64,000 nucleotides of DNA from Adiantum capillus-veneris (GCA_014529385.2 CM043969.1:11740648-11804647), one strand, 5' to 3'. Positions 45,718 to 57,115 are shown, counted from the first letter of the stretch. The notes: generated by a model from the sequence alone, not told the origin. Numbers and translations: made by a program.

Positions 45718-46992
45718 TCATTCATGATCAGCAGCAGCAAAAAGCGATATGAGACTCGCAACGTCACAAGTCTCCTCATCCTTCACAGACATCACTTGCT
45801 CTTCAGAAAACTCATCTTGCTCCATCATCATCAACCTGGCATGATACAACTTAAGACGCAATCCATTTACCCTTGACTTATGTAGAAACCCATCCAGGTT
45901 AGCCAACTGATATGTACCATTCGGGAAACACTCCACTACCTTGAAAGGGCCTTCCCACTTAACTTGAAACTTCTTTTGGAAGGTGTTTTCCAGCTTACTG
46001 TTGTAGCGCAAAACCAAGTCATGTTTCTTGATACCCTTACTTTTGACCTTTTCATTTATCTTTGCCAAAGCCTTATCCTGCATTTTCCCATAATGCTCCA
46101 ATGCGCTCATCCTATCCAACTGGACCTCTTGTAACTGCAAGACCCTCTCCTTGAATGCATCACTAGGCGGCCCAAGCAACTTCTCTAACATCTTGACCGC
46201 AGGCAACTCTACCTCCACAGGCAATAGTGCTTCCTTTCCATACACCAAATGAAATGGAGTAAACCCTGTACCTGTCTTCAACGAAGTACGGTAAGCCCAT
46301 AATGCACTAGGCAATTCCAAATCCCAATTCTTTCCTTGGTGCTCTGTCACTTTAGAAAGAATTTGTACCAACTCACCATTGAATCTTTCATTTAAGCCAT
46401 TACACTGCGGGTAATAAGGAGTGGTATGCTGGTGCCTAATCTTCATCTTTGTGCATAAGAAGTCTAGCAGTTTAGCTCTAAATCCTGGCCCCTTATCTGA
46501 AAGTAGCTCTAATGGCACCCCAAACTTGCAACATATTTCATCATACACAAATTTTGCCACATCCTTTGCAGTGATCTGTTTTACTGCTATAGCCTCTGCC
46601 CATCTAGAGAGATAGTCCACTGCCATCAAGATATAGATTTTGCCCCTGCTTGTGATAGGTAACGGGCCTATTGCATCAATCCCCCACTTTTCAAACGCCA
46701 TAATGGTTTTTCGTAGCTCTGGCTTCAACACTCTCTTCCCAAATGCTTGACACCTATTGCAAGACCTACACCAATGGTGAACATCCTTGTGCAAACTAGG
46801 CCATACATACCCCTCTTGCAAAATCTTATGCAAGGTGATCTTTAGAGCAAAATGGCCACCACATGCGCCTTCATGATTCTCTTCCAACACTCTGTAAAGC
46901 TCCTCCCGCCAAGGTACACGTCTCAACACGAGATCAACCCCTTTCATGTATAAGACATCACCAATCAATTTGTACCTGTATGCTCTACGCAC
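45718..46992 (-). CDS. Gypsy integrase
   Basis: 424 open codons. N-terminal H-H-C-C zinc domain (G-G-H-F near residue 45 and C-R-S-C-N-R-C-Q near 78). Catalytic core with D in G-I-D-A-I-G-P-L, second D in L-L-S-D-K-G-P-G-F, and E in N-G-L-N-E-R-F-N-G. A C-terminal module follows with F-Q-V-K-W-E-G-P-F-K-V. It inserts element cDNA into chromosomes. The D-K-G-P-G-F form replaces the more usual D-R/N-G-T-x-F but keeps the Asp. Upstream it is out of frame with RNase H. Confidence 0.92.
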   Translation of the reverse strand: MRRAYRYKLIGDVLYMKGVDLVLRRVPWREELYRVLEENHEGACGGHFALKITLHKILQEGYVWPSLHKDVHHWCRSCNRCQAFGKRVLKPELRKTIMAFEKWGIDAIGPLPITSRGKIYILMAVDYLSRWAEAIAVKQITAKDVAKFVYDEICCKFGVPLELLSDKGPGFRAKLLDFLCTKMKIRHQHTTPYYPQCNGLNERFNGELVQILSKVTEHQGKNWDLELPSALWAYRTSLKTGTGFTPFHLVYGKEALLPVEVELPAVKMLEKLLGPPSDAFKERVLQLQEVQLDRMSALEHYGKMQDKALAKINEKVKSKGIKKHDLVLRYNSKLENTFQKKFQVKWEGPFKVVECFPNGTYQLANLDGFLHKSRVNGLRLKLYHARLMMMEQDEFSEEQVMSVKDEETCDVASLISLFAAADHE

Positions 46993-47032
46993 AAAGCCAT
47001 ACTTCTTAGACTTCTGAATCTCCTTTGGAATG

Positions 47033-48134
47033 ATTCATGTTAGCAAAAACTCCTCTTCTTGAGCCAAACTTTCCCGGACATGATAAAGAGGTAAAGTGGT
47101 CCTCAACACAAATAGCTCCCCAATCATGCCTTGAGCTGATTCATGTGCCTCTCCATTTAGAGCACGTTCAATGTGTCTGATGATCCATGCTTCGAACTTT
47201 TTAACAGGCCTTTAATTCTGAAGCACATTTCCTTCAATGAGGTGTTCTTGCTCTTCCACACACCCAGCACTTGCTTCACCACTAACAAGGCATCACCTTT
47301 TATGCTCAACCTTCAAACCCCATGCTTCAAACAAATGTGTAATCCGGCTTCCAGAGTAGCATATTCAGCCTCATTGTTACTATGAGCATCCAATTTGAAC
47401 CCTCTCTTGCATACTAGATTCCCCTCTGGATCATAAAGTGTTATACCCCCTGAAGCTGCATCATGGATCTTTCTGTATGAACCATCAAAGAACAACACAT
47501 GTGCATTGCTGATCTGTGGCACTTCTTCAACTACCTTTCTCACCACCTCTTCCTTAACAATAAGAGGATTCTCCTTGTAGGTCAACAAATCAGCTAGGGT
47601 GGCCCTTGTACTATCTTGCATTAGAAAAGAGAACTCAAACTCCTGCAACTCAATTACCCATTTCTTCACCACATTTGACATGTTAGTACCATTAATTAAC
47701 TGTGGCAAAAAGGCATAACTCATCAAGAAAACAAAAGGCCGTGGTAGCAAGTAATGACGAAATCGTCGACAAGCAAATATTACACTGGCCATCACTAGCT
47801 CTACTTCCGAGAACTTTCTCTCCGCTACCAACTTCACTCGACTTGCACAATACACTGGCTTCATATAATGGCTGCCCTTCCCCTTTTGCAATAGCATGGG
47901 TCCAATGGAATCATCCCCTACTGATGGATTTACATAAAACACTTTCTCCCAATCAGGAGCCTGCATGGCTGACAACCCCCCTAACACCTCTTTCACCTCT
48001 TGAAACACTTCTTCACACTTGTCATCCCATTGCAATGGATCATGCTTTGCCACTTGTTGTAATGGATAAAGAATCTGAGAAGACAATGGAATAAACCTTG
48101 CCATGTACTTCACTTTGTGTATAAAGGTTGCCAA
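47033..48134 (-). pseudogene. Gypsy RNase H plus second (archaeal-type) RNase H
   Basis: First RNase H: V-N-P-S-V-G-D-D-S-I-G-P-M-L-L-Q, Y-C-A-S-R and E-V-E-L-V-M-A-S. Then a linker and a second RNase H: L-F-F-D-G-S-Y-R-K, N-N-E-A-E-Y-A-T-L-E-A-G-L and, after a TGA at 47313-47315 where the frame continues, K-G-D-A-L-L-V-V-K-Q-V. A frameshift near 47200 and a stop near 47033 separate it from integrase. Confidence 0.85.
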
Positions 48135-48209
48135 TTGCTTCGTACTCGTAGGTGATGGAAGAAGAATAATAGACTTAACCTTGTCTGGATCAGTCTCAAT
48201 GCCATTTTC

Positions 48210-48983
48210 TCACACCATGTTGCCCAATAACTTCACCCTTGGCTGTGCTAGATGACATTTCTTTGGATTTAGTTGTCCTCCACATTCATCATATCGAGCC
48301 AATACCATCTGCAGCTTCTCATGGTGTTCAGCCCTACTGCTATAAACACAGAAGTCATCCATAAAAGCTTTAACACAACTACCAATGAATGGTTCCAACA
48401 CCCAATTCGCTCTCTCTTGATAGAAGGAAGGTCCATTTGACAACCCAAATGGCAATACTGTGTAGCAATAGCAGCCCCATGGCGTAATAAAAGTGGTCTT
48501 TGTGCCGTCTTTAAGAGCAATCTTCAATTGAAAATAGCCTGAAAAACCATCACACATACTGTACGTCTCATAACCTGCCATTGAATCCAAGATCTGATCG
48601 ATGAATGGAAGAGGATATGGGTTCTTCTTAGTGGCTGCGTTTAAGGGCTTAAAATCTACACAAATCCTCCACTTCCCATCCTTCTTTGGACTGACTACTA
48701 CTGGACTCACCCATTCTGTGGTCTCCACAGGGACTATGAACCCTGCCTTCAACAACTTGTCCACCTCTTCTCGCAAGGCTTCCATTTGCTCTTGACCCAT
48801 CCTTCTTAGCCTTTGCCGCACTGGCTTAGCACCTTCTTTCAGCTCTATATGCATCTCTTCGCCCTTGAACCCTCTGATCTCTTCATATGAAGTAATGAAC
48901 AAATCAGGAAAACTAGCCAGCATGTGCAAATATATATCCTTCTCCATAGCTGAGAGGTCTCCACTGATCATTTGTGTCATCAA
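48210..48983 (-). pseudogene. Gypsy reverse transcriptase
   Basis: Motifs: W-V-S-P-V-V-V-S-P-K-K-D-G-K-W-R, C-V-D-F-K-P-L-N, N-P-Y-P-L-P-F, F-S-G-Y-F-Q-L, P-F-G-L-S-N-G-P and the catalytic F-M-D-D-F. The frame ends at TGA 48210-48212 within the thumb (L-L-G-N-M-V), then goes on in the same frame toward RNase H, so this is a point lesion. Confidence 0.93.
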
Positions 48984-48998
48984 TTCCTGCTTCTTTGA

Positions 48999-49592
48999 CT
49001 ACTCAAACTTGGTTTGCATCAGCCCTTCAATCACTTCATAAGGCCCTTCACTTTCATCTTCAACCTCATTCGCAAATGCAACTAAACCAAACTCCTGGGT
49101 TTCTTTGTCCATCAAAAGAAATGCAACATCAGCATCCTCATCACTGCTGGTAGTGCTATCACTGTCCTCATCTGTCACCGTGGAAGAGTCTTCATCACTA
49201 GACTCATCCTCATCTTCATAAAGCTCCTCTAATCGTTTTCTTGTGTCCATATTATAAAGCTTCTTGGTACCTGTCTTTCCATAGAGGCTAATCGTACCAT
49301 GTCGCCAATCTTGAAGAGCTCCCACTGCACATAACCATGGTCTGCCCAGTATAATAGGATATGCTCCCAACCATGATGGCATCACATGAAAATCAACCAC
49401 TGCCTTTGCATCATATGCCTCCACTTCTAAGCTCTTTACAACACCCAAGCATTTTACTTTTTGATGGTTTGCCAATCTGATCCGAAAACCTGACACCCCA
49501 GCCATTGTGAGACTCATCTTTTCAACGCATGAGTGTGTTATGACGCATATTTGGGCTCCGCCATCCCAAATTTTTCCTTTTATGCCACACAT
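48999..49592 (-). pseudogene. Gypsy aspartic protease
   Basis: W-D-G-G-A-Q-I-C-V-I stands where retropepsins have D-S/T-G-A; the Asp is kept but the hydroxyl residue is Gly. Downstream P-I-I-L-G-R-P-W-L is the family signature, followed by an acidic Asp/Glu/Ser-rich tail. Ends at TAG 48999-49001 in the same frame as RT. A shift separates it from gag. Confidence 0.85.
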
Positions 49593-49692
49593 CTACTATT
49601 GGACAAATTTCTGGTAGCTCATCCATTGCCAACACCTTTACTGAACCTCTCTCTGGCTCTTTCTCCATTGGGTTAACCATCCTCTTCCACTA

Positions 49693-51102
49693 TTACTTTA
49701 GCTTAGGCACCATCTCTATAAGCTGCCCAAAAGTAACATTTGCCTTCCTGCTCGTCAGATCCTCCTTCAAGTCATAGCTTAATTGCCCATCCCCTAGTGG
49801 AAAATCTGAAACATGAAACTTTCGACGAGCTCTCCTTTTTCTCTTGGCCTTGACATCCTCGCCTTCATGGCTCTTTCCTTTCTTCTTACTAGGACCTGGG
49901 GCACTTCTTCCTTCCTTATCCTCTGTGGTCCTCTTCCCAATAGGCATCACTAATGTATCCTCTAGCTTTGATGCCTTCTCCAAGGTGACTACACTTAGCA
50001 CTTTTGTCTTTCCCTTTTCCTCCTGGGTCAGTCTACTGGTTCCTTCGTCTCCCTTAATTTCGATGCCATAATCATTTGACCTAGTTAGCACCTATCTTGG
50101 CAATGGATACATGTCTCCCCCCATCCTTGGTGTCTTATCACATTGCGGGCTGATGTGACCCAACTCTCCACAATTATAACATGTGGGCGTCTGCCTCCAA
50201 AACCTACCATTGCTTTGTCCAACACCATTCCTAGGCCTTTCTTCACCTCCTGGCTGATTTGCAAACCTCCCTCGACCTCAATTATTTCCCACTTGACCTA
50301 GCATGTTTAGGCTGAGATTCTTCATCAAATCTACCATTTGCCTCATGTCTTGCCTTAGCCCATCATCTTGCACTGCTGTAGTGACCACTGCTGGCATAAC
50401 CTGAGTAGTAATAGGAACCACTGGTTCGTGATGAACCCCTGACATGCGACCTTGTAAAGACTCTATAGGCTGAAATTCAGACCTCATGGGCAAAGACTCC
50501 ACCCCTAACTGGCTCATTTTCCTCAGCTTCCACTCTTTGTTCCTTGCTACCTCTAGTGCATCTTCATATGTCCTAAGCTTCTTTAGCTCCACTCTCCAAC
50601 GTATATTCTCCCAAACACCAGCCAAGAACCTGTCCTTCTTCATCATGTCAGGCGGGGGTACCTGTGGTGCTAAGGCCTTGCACATTCGCTCCCATGCCAA
50701 TGAAAACTTACGTATGTACGCATCTACTGGCTCACCTTCCTTTTGCACCAAAGCCTGTACTTCTTGCCACACTTTGTCAGGATCTTCTATCTTCACAAAC
50801 TCCACTTCCAACCCATGTCCTAGATTGTTCCAACTCAACCTTACATGTGGATCATCCACACGCAACTCCTCTTCAAATGATTTAGACCACACTCGTGCAT
50901 CACTCTTCAAACAAATTTGGAGAAGACATAACATCTGCGCAGGGTCATGAATCTGGTTGCTAATGCAGGCAACCTCCATCTTTTCCAAAAATTCTTCCAC
51001 ATCTTCATCACTTCTTCCATGAAACTCCGGATAAGAGAAAGCCATGGCTACCCAAGTTTCAATGCTTTGAGAACCCCTTTGAACACACGTGCAAGAACCC
51101 AA
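49693..51102 (-). pseudogene. gag: Gypsy gag with CCHC knuckle
   Basis: From 51102 (a second Met at 51045, M-A-F-S-Y-P-E-F, may be the real start). Capsid part with F-H-G-R-S-D-E-D-V-E-E-F and D-A-Y-I-R-K-F-S-L-A-W. TGA 50275-50277 breaks an R-G-R-G-R-F box, then knuckle CYNCGELGHISPQC near 50140-50180, TAG 50092-50094, and a basic Lys/Arg tail to 49693. Same frame throughout; both stops fit single transitions. Confidence 0.88.
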
Positions 51103-52091
51103 AACTTTTGACTACCCAATCCCCAGAAACTTCAATGGAGCTCAGCTTTAGATAAGGACAAACACATGCACATCAAATGAGTTTTCATAGTTAATCATCG
51201 GAATTACAACAGGCAAAGGACATTCCAAGATCTCTCGTAATCTTCTTGGCCCGAACATAAAGACTATGCGCTGGTGGAAAAAAATCTTCCTAGACACATG
51301 AACATTTATCTGGATTCTTTGAGTTAAATGAAATGGAGTGAATTGAGGGCCATTTTGATCATCCATTAAAGCCAACCATGAAACTCCCAAGAAGGCACAC
51401 CTGACTTAACCTCTGATTTTGCCAAAATTTCAGCATCATAAATGGCTCAAAAGACCAAGAAACCAGCCATCATAACTTGGAAAAATTTTGACAGAGTTTC
51501 CCCAGAAGTAGAGCGGTAGGAACCCAAAATATAGACTATATATGTATGCATAAACTGCCAACAATAGAACTCGAGCATCAAGTAGGACTCACTAGTACAT
51601 AGCCTATGGCGAGGTCACAAAAAGGGTGCTCCAGCTACCTGTATCACCGAAAGAATCTCTACATTTGAGAATCCCCCAGCTCAATAAAAACCTCACGCTA
51701 TCGACCCTCACACGAAGGCTAATGCAAATCGCGTATAGCCAAGTCTCAGAAATGACTATCTTCCAGACCAAGTCTCAGAAATGGCTGGGACTGCCAAATA
51801 CAACCAAGTATGGCTCCACAAATGCGTACAATGGCAGTTCCCACAAGTAACGTACAATCCAGCAGACAATGCGCTCAAATAGGCGCCAAGTGATGCATAC
51901 CCACAACAACTGCAAGTGACATCACGGCTAGTATATCACTGTACTCCAGCTACATGTACCTGTGTGAATCACTTGTACCTGTACCTGTCCCTGTAACCTA
52001 TAACTTGTAATCTGCAACCTGCAACCTGTAACCTGTAATCCCCAATCTCGAAGCTCGAAGCTCGAAGCAGAAGGTACTCGAAGAAGATCCT
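51103..52091 (-). other. Leader of the gypsy element
   Basis: Noncoding between primer site and gag. Short tandem repeats CTGTAAC-type and GAAGCTC-type at 51958-52072 sit directly beside the primer site. A duplicated phrase GTCTCAGAAATG lies near 51741 and 51771. Confidence 0.6.
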
Positions 52092-52105
52092 CCGTCGGGA
52101 TGCCA
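52092..52105 (-). other. Primer-binding site of the gypsy element
   Basis: Minus strand TGGCATCCCGACGG, six bases inside the 5' LTR. TGG start is typical; I cannot name the tRNA. Confidence 0.65.
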
Positions 52106-52111
52106 AAAGAA

Positions 52112-53251
52112 TGTGAGCAGGATGAAAACACACACAGCGCCTCTATAACGACCCGACACACACTCTTGGGAAGATACACACACACACTATGGGGCACCAC
52201 TCGGCTTACACAACACACCTGGCCGAGACAGGGAACACACCTCTAGAGTGAGAGGAGAGAGACTATCCACTTGCCCACTCCACACAAACACACACACACA
52301 CACACACACCCAAAAAACTCAGCTCAAAAGAGGAGAATTTCTGATGTTTAGATACAAATGAGCTTGGGCCAACACCAATGGGGCAAATAGCTCACACAAT
52401 ATGGGTAAAATAAGCCAGATACAATCACAAACTAGAGCAGAAACTTCGCTCATAAGAGAAACTTACACAGAAAAACAGCAAGAAAAGAGTGAGGAATTTG
52501 GCAAAATGGATAGCGCCATCACGTCCGGAACGGCCCAAAACCCCAGTCTACAATGTCAAAGTGCTCAAATCCGACCTCGGATGAGCAGTTTACGGCCAAA
52601 ATAAGCTCCAAAATGAGCAAAAACACACCTGCGGCTGTTCCTCCTCTCTTCTCCACGTTTTTTCTGGTATTCTCTCTGTTTTTTCAGTTCCCACACTTAG
52701 CTTTATTACTTGGGCACCCTTGGCCTTTTAGATGACCTCAAACGGACCCCGAACAGGCCAAAAACTGACCTCGCAGTGCATAGTTGTCACCTTTTTGCAT
52801 CATCTGCACACCTGGCACTCAGCTTTTCAATAATGCGTCTGGCAACCACGTGAAGTGGCCCCAAAAATTGGTCCTAATGATGACCTTTCTGCATAACTCT
52901 CACAAGAAAACACCCACGTTGTGTCCGTCCTCATCCGCGTGCAAATATTGACCCCGTTCGCCCTCCTGACGCCACTAGATGCCATCTGACGCACCTACTT
53001 ACCTCATGTCGTCAGCCCGTGGATAGCTTCCTCGAGAAGTTTTACGCGCTATAAACTCCTCATTATTGTAGAAAAAACATAATGGTACTGGTGATAGTGA
53101 AAATTGATGCACTATGTACATGTTGTCCTACCTGTACACATGTGGGGCCCACGTAACCACCTGGCTCTGGAAAATGGGCAATTCTTTATTTGATGCACCA
53201 TGCATGTGTATGTACATATGCGCAATCCCTTGCTCGGAAAACCTCCTGACA
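52112..53251 (-). repeat. 5' LTR of the gypsy element
   Basis: 1140 bp, partner of 44550-45689. Confidence 0.95.
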
Positions 53252-53292
53252 TCGTAAGTACCAAATATAAAGAACAATGCAAAAATACTAAC

Positions 53293-54185
53293 AAAATCAA
53301 CCTCAAATGATGTCCACCCGCCGCTCCCCAAGTGGTGCGAGCTCCCTGCCTCTACTCGTGCTTTGGTTGCCTCCTTTTGTTGCTTCCACTTGTCAAGATT
53401 CTCATGCGCTGCTCGCTTCGCATTCTTCCAATCTTCTATGGCCAGCCAATCTGGTGTTTTCCACCCATGCTTTATTGCTTTTTGCACTTTAGAATGCTTG
53501 TGCTTGCAGTATTCACACATTCGAACCTTCATCAGGTCTTCATTGAAGCGCTCATCCCGACTTGACATGGGAAACTCGTCATGCAGCATGTTGATGACTC
53601 GTCTTTTAATTCATTTGGCACTTCACTCCAGGTGTTTAGTATGTAGTGTCTAAACACTTGAGAGCAAAGACCACGCATGCGCGAGATCACCTTCTTGCCT
53701 TCATCATCCAAGATGATGTCGTCGCTGATGTCAATCAAGTATGACAAGCCCTCTCGCGTCTGGCGCAAGAACCTGGGTATCTTGGCAGGGGTCTCTAGCG
53801 GCGTCTTGATAGGGGTTAGCTAGTGGTGTGTAGCCAAGAACGGTCGATAGCCGCGCAAAACCTGGCGTAGATGGCGATGCCATGGCTGGTGTGGGGCTGG
53901 CAAAGAAGGGGAAGGAAAGGAGCCTCGGCGAACACGAGACGATGTTGAGGCATCAGCGACGGCATCCCCACAGCAACCGTCGCCGTCACCACTAGAGCGT
54001 CGGTGCCTAGACGAGTGTGAAGATCGTCTCGTTGATACCGAAGCTTCGGAGCGCGTTGAATGCTCCAAAATAGAGGGAGACGCTGAAGGAGTGGAACGAC
54101 GTGATGGTGCTCCAGAGCGATGATGATCCTGGTACCACCTCCTCTGCTCGGGGGACAAAGAAGAAAGAAACTCATCATCATCCAT
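53293..54185 (-). pseudogene. CACTA TNPA-like protein (Transposase_24 type), main part
   Basis: Starts M-D-D-D-E-F-L-S-S-L-S at 54185 just after an intron-like GCAG. Order: a Ser/Arg-rich region (54150-53900); a shift; R-E-G-L-S-Y-L-I-D-I-S and I-S-R-M-R-G-L-C-S-Q-V-F-R (53760-53660); a shift near 53600; then the conserved block W-K-N-A-K-R-A-A-H-E-N-L-D-K-W and G-S-G-G-W-T-S-F (53440-53300). Ends at donor GTTAGT (53292). This family is the DNA-binding partner of plant CACTA transposases. A 74-bp gap relative to 61942-63454 removes a Thr/Pro stretch. Confidence 0.7.
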
Positions 54186-55081
54186 ACCTGCATTAAACAC
54201 ACAAACATTTAATCTTAATATTGAATGGAGAAGAGAACATGGACAAGTTATAATCTAGAACTTTCACGACACACCGAGGAGTGTCCCTGCTTGTGAGAAC
54301 ATACCTGGAGTATACCTATAGTGGAAGCAATGACGATTAAACACAATTTAAATTTCTCAAGTATAGCATATAGACAGGAATGGACAAAAATACAATATAT
54401 ATTATAAAACAGAGAAAAATTGTTCAAATACAATGTTTATGGCTTTAAGAGGTCTCTCTCTCATCCTCGCATAGCTCAGCATAACTCCCCATGTCTATAT
54501 AGAGTTCTCTGTTTAGGCAGATGTCCTCCGTTTCATTTTGTAGATCCTCTGTATGCACCCCATAGAGAGTAGCAGCTTGATGCTCGTTTGGCACCACCTC
54601 AGCGGCTTCTGACTGAGCATCTTCTCCGATCTCCTCCATTGATGCTATTGTGATTGGCACATGGTAGCCCTCATACATCCGTTCACTACGAGGGGCTACC
54701 TCTATGACGTACCACCAGTTTGATGCAGACTTTATAGAATGAAATATCACCTGCCAGAGCCACATAACTTACATGAGAGCTTCCAAGCACATAACTTCTA
54801 AAATTGGATGCTAACTATTTACAGACTTACTTGTTCACAATGCTCAGGTAGTACGAAAGTGTCTCTTAGGTCGGTCCATTTTTTAGTTGAATCCACCTCA
54901 AGGAAACCAGACTCTCCTCTGCGCACAGTAGCGTTGCAACCCTCCATGTTTATCTTGAACCAGTGCACGTTGAATAATTTCGACAAAAAAATCCTCTATA
55001 CTCGATCCTCAAAATCTCTTGTAGCGTGCCGAAGTAAATGAGTTCCACCACCACAGGATCTGTATCAGAGGACCGTCATCG
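53643..55081. repeat. Duplicated CACTA segment, copy 1
   Basis: 1439 bp nearly identical to 61942-63454, introns included. Lacks 74 bp present in copy 2 near 53815. Confidence 0.95.
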
Positions 55082-55640
55082 ACTAGACTGTTCAAATTTT
55101 TCCATGATTCCACAATCTTGAGTAAAACGCTTTTTGTCGATCCATTTCACCCTAAAATGTCGACCTTTACACCATGCTGCTGTGTATGACTTATACTACA
55201 ACCTACAAAGATTATGAGTGGCCGTTCAAACATGTAGAAAGTTGCTAGTCGTACATTTCAAACTTACCTTGCTCGTGCATCCACGAGAGTACTCCCACTC
55301 CTCCTCAGTCACTTCTTCACCGCACTATTGTGTGCTTTTCAATTGGTTGTGCAACCATCTTAAGCTCGTGAATGCTGGTAGGCTCTCTAGACCCGCCGGA
55401 TAATGCATCGGTGGTTGTCTTCCCCGTTTTCCACTCGATTCGTGCCCTTTGTTGCTCTTACTTTGCATCCTTGTATTGTGAAATCCACTTTTGCATCACT
55501 GGATTGTGAAGCATGCAAAATCAGTTGATGGTTTAGCCTCTAGATCTTCCGTCATCTTCTTCTCAACACCGAGATTGCACATGACAATCCCAGATATGCG
55601 CTCATCATCTATGGTTCGCCATGCGTGTCTCGAGCTTTAT
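54445..55640 (-). pseudogene. CACTA TNP2 transposase, C-terminal half
   Basis: Exon 54831-55180 holds G-R-H-F-R-V-K-W-I-D-K-K-R-F-T-Q-D-C-G, Y-F-G-T-L-Q-E-I and N-V-H-W-F-K, matching the family pattern F-H-T...T-Q-N-S-G...Y-G-x-L. It ends C-E-Q at donor GTAAGT. An 80-bp intron (54751-54830) precedes exon 54445-54750: I-F-H-S-I, N-W-W-Y-V-I-E-V-A-P-R and an acidic tail. Exon 55268-55640 is less certain. TGA near 55078 and a shift in a T-run near 54985 break the frame. The catalytic N-terminal half is absent. Confidence 0.65.
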
Positions 55641-55700
55641 CAAATCTGTCTAGCCACTCTCCAATGTAAACTAGGGACTCTGTACTTTGACACATTTAGT

Positions 55701-56389
55701 TGATCTCCGTGGAAAGTTTGAAGTTATTTGAGGTTTTGAATTCTTGTGTCTCAAGATTTAAAATATCAAAGTTTTTGCTTACGCAGTTTTGAATATTTGA
55801 AATGATCCAATAGTTGTTGCTTATCGAAGCACTTCTACTTGCCATCTTGAGTCCTCAATAAAGAGGTTAAGAAATGTATCTCTTTCTAAACCATACAAAT
55901 ACATCAAAAACATATTTTTATTTGTACTATACAATGATATGCTTGAAATGGACATATCAAGCATGTAGAACTTTCATTATTTTATATACTCTCAAGTAGA
56001 TTCTTTCGCACACAGAACTTGCAGTTATCTATAGCACAATTATGCAAAATTTGTGTACAATTTCCTACAAGGTCTCTTCATTTTTTCTTGAGCTTATAAA
56101 TTTAATTTCTTCAAAGCATCAATCGCAGTCTTATGGGGGTCCACCTGATGAGTATATTTCTTGATCATGATAGCTTCTAAAATACAAGGTTATAGTTTTG
56201 AAAGACCCTCTAACTAACACCATCTGATGTAAGTACCATTTAATCTAAATTGTAAGAAAAGGACACTTACGTGTCCTATTTTCGTACGAAAGTGGTGTTC
56301 AAGTCTTGGAATGTAGCTCCATTAGACTTAACTTTGCATTTGATTGGTGTTCTTTTCTTTGCAAAACTCGTAGATCTTTGAAATCTAAT
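55701..56389. other. Unassigned sequence
   Basis: AT-rich, no gene. It may include the eroded rest of the CACTA element. Confidence 0.3.
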
Positions 56390-57115
56390 CTTTTTTTTTG
56401 CAAATCTCACAATATGTGAGAGGTTATATTAATATGAAACAAACTATTACATCAGCAACATGCTCAATCAGAGCCATGGCTACATATATTCCATTGAAGA
56501 CTAATAGTTAACCCTCAAAATGTAATAGACCTCACACTAAGAGTTATCCATTTCCATTCTTTAGAGGTTTTGCTTTTTCCAATCCATTGGATAATAACCT
56601 TACTAGCTTGGATAATCCTTGCATAGCTGGCTCCCGAGAGATCCTAGGCAAACACATGGACAATCTTGGCTTTCCAAACATGATGACAATAGAAAAATCT
56701 AACCACCTGAGTATATAAGAGGACTGGAAGGCTTTCAATTCCGTTCCCTCCAAAGAGCATATCGTTCTTGGAGAACCAAATCTTCCAAGTCCTTTAGATC
56801 ATCTCTTGCGTACTTTCTCTATTAGTCCTCTAACTCTCGGACATTCCAAGAACAAGTAGGGCAAGTCATCCTTAGCAATTCTACAGCCCGAACACCTATC
56901 AAGGACAATACCTCAATCTAATACCTTGACACCTGTTGTGGCAGGGCCTCCCATAATACCTTCCTCAAAAAGATTTTCATGGACAAGGGAGCTGAGGATT
57001 CCATATGTTCTTAGTAGACGCCGAACGCCGAGCCTCTGGCCACTGCTTACCCCATTGTTTATTAAGGGATCTTTGACATCTCGTCTTATAAAGAACTTCA
57101 TGACACTCACTTTGT
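56390..57115 (-). pseudogene. Decayed LINE 3' end
   Basis: Minus-strand reading near 56910-56830 gives a zinc-finger-like C-S-G-C-R-I-A-K-D-D-L-P-Y-L-F-L-E-C-P-R, the form found at the C-terminus of plant LINE ORF2 proteins. It is followed across shifts by a tail readable to about 56540. Upstream (57110-56915) a compatible frame remains. No RT is left. Unrelated in sequence to the LINE at 12603. Confidence 0.55.

Larger units (their letters stand above)
44550..53251 (-). mobile_element. Ty3/gypsy element with two RNase H domains (Tat-like)
   Basis: 8.7 kb. LTRs 44550-45689 and 52112-53251 are both 1140 bp, begin TGTGAGC and end CTGACA on the plus strand, and differ only at scattered bases. 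Minus-strand order: primer site 52105, gag, protease, RT, RNase H, a second RNase H, integrase, polypurine tract (45694-45707). The extra RNase H between RNase H and integrase is the layout known for the Tat lineage. Flanking 5-mers (GACGT left, TCGTA right) do not form a clear duplication. Confidence 0.92.
43489..55700 (-). mobile_element. CACTA (En/Spm-type) transposon, interrupted by gypsy
   Basis: The left terminus reads CACTACAAGAGG from 43489, with a TGA triplet just outside it, followed by subterminal AGCGACG-type repeats. Coding on the minus strand: the 3' half of TNP2 (55640-54445), then TNPA (54185-53293 and exons at 44391-44492 and 44228-44272). A Ty3/gypsy element (44550-53251) lies in the intron between the last two exon groups. 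The right terminus and the TNP2 catalytic half are not seen, so the right boundary is approximate. Confidence 0.8.

Noticed and set aside
44545-53256. Target-site duplication for the gypsy element
   Set aside because: GACGT on the left and TCGTA on the right do not match; partial ACGA/ACGT similarity is too weak to claim.
53816-54208. Alternative 130-codon frame over the CACTA TNPA start
   Set aside because: It overlaps the frame with M-D-D-D-E-F and Ser/Arg-rich content that fits the family; the alternative has no similarity and unlikely composition.
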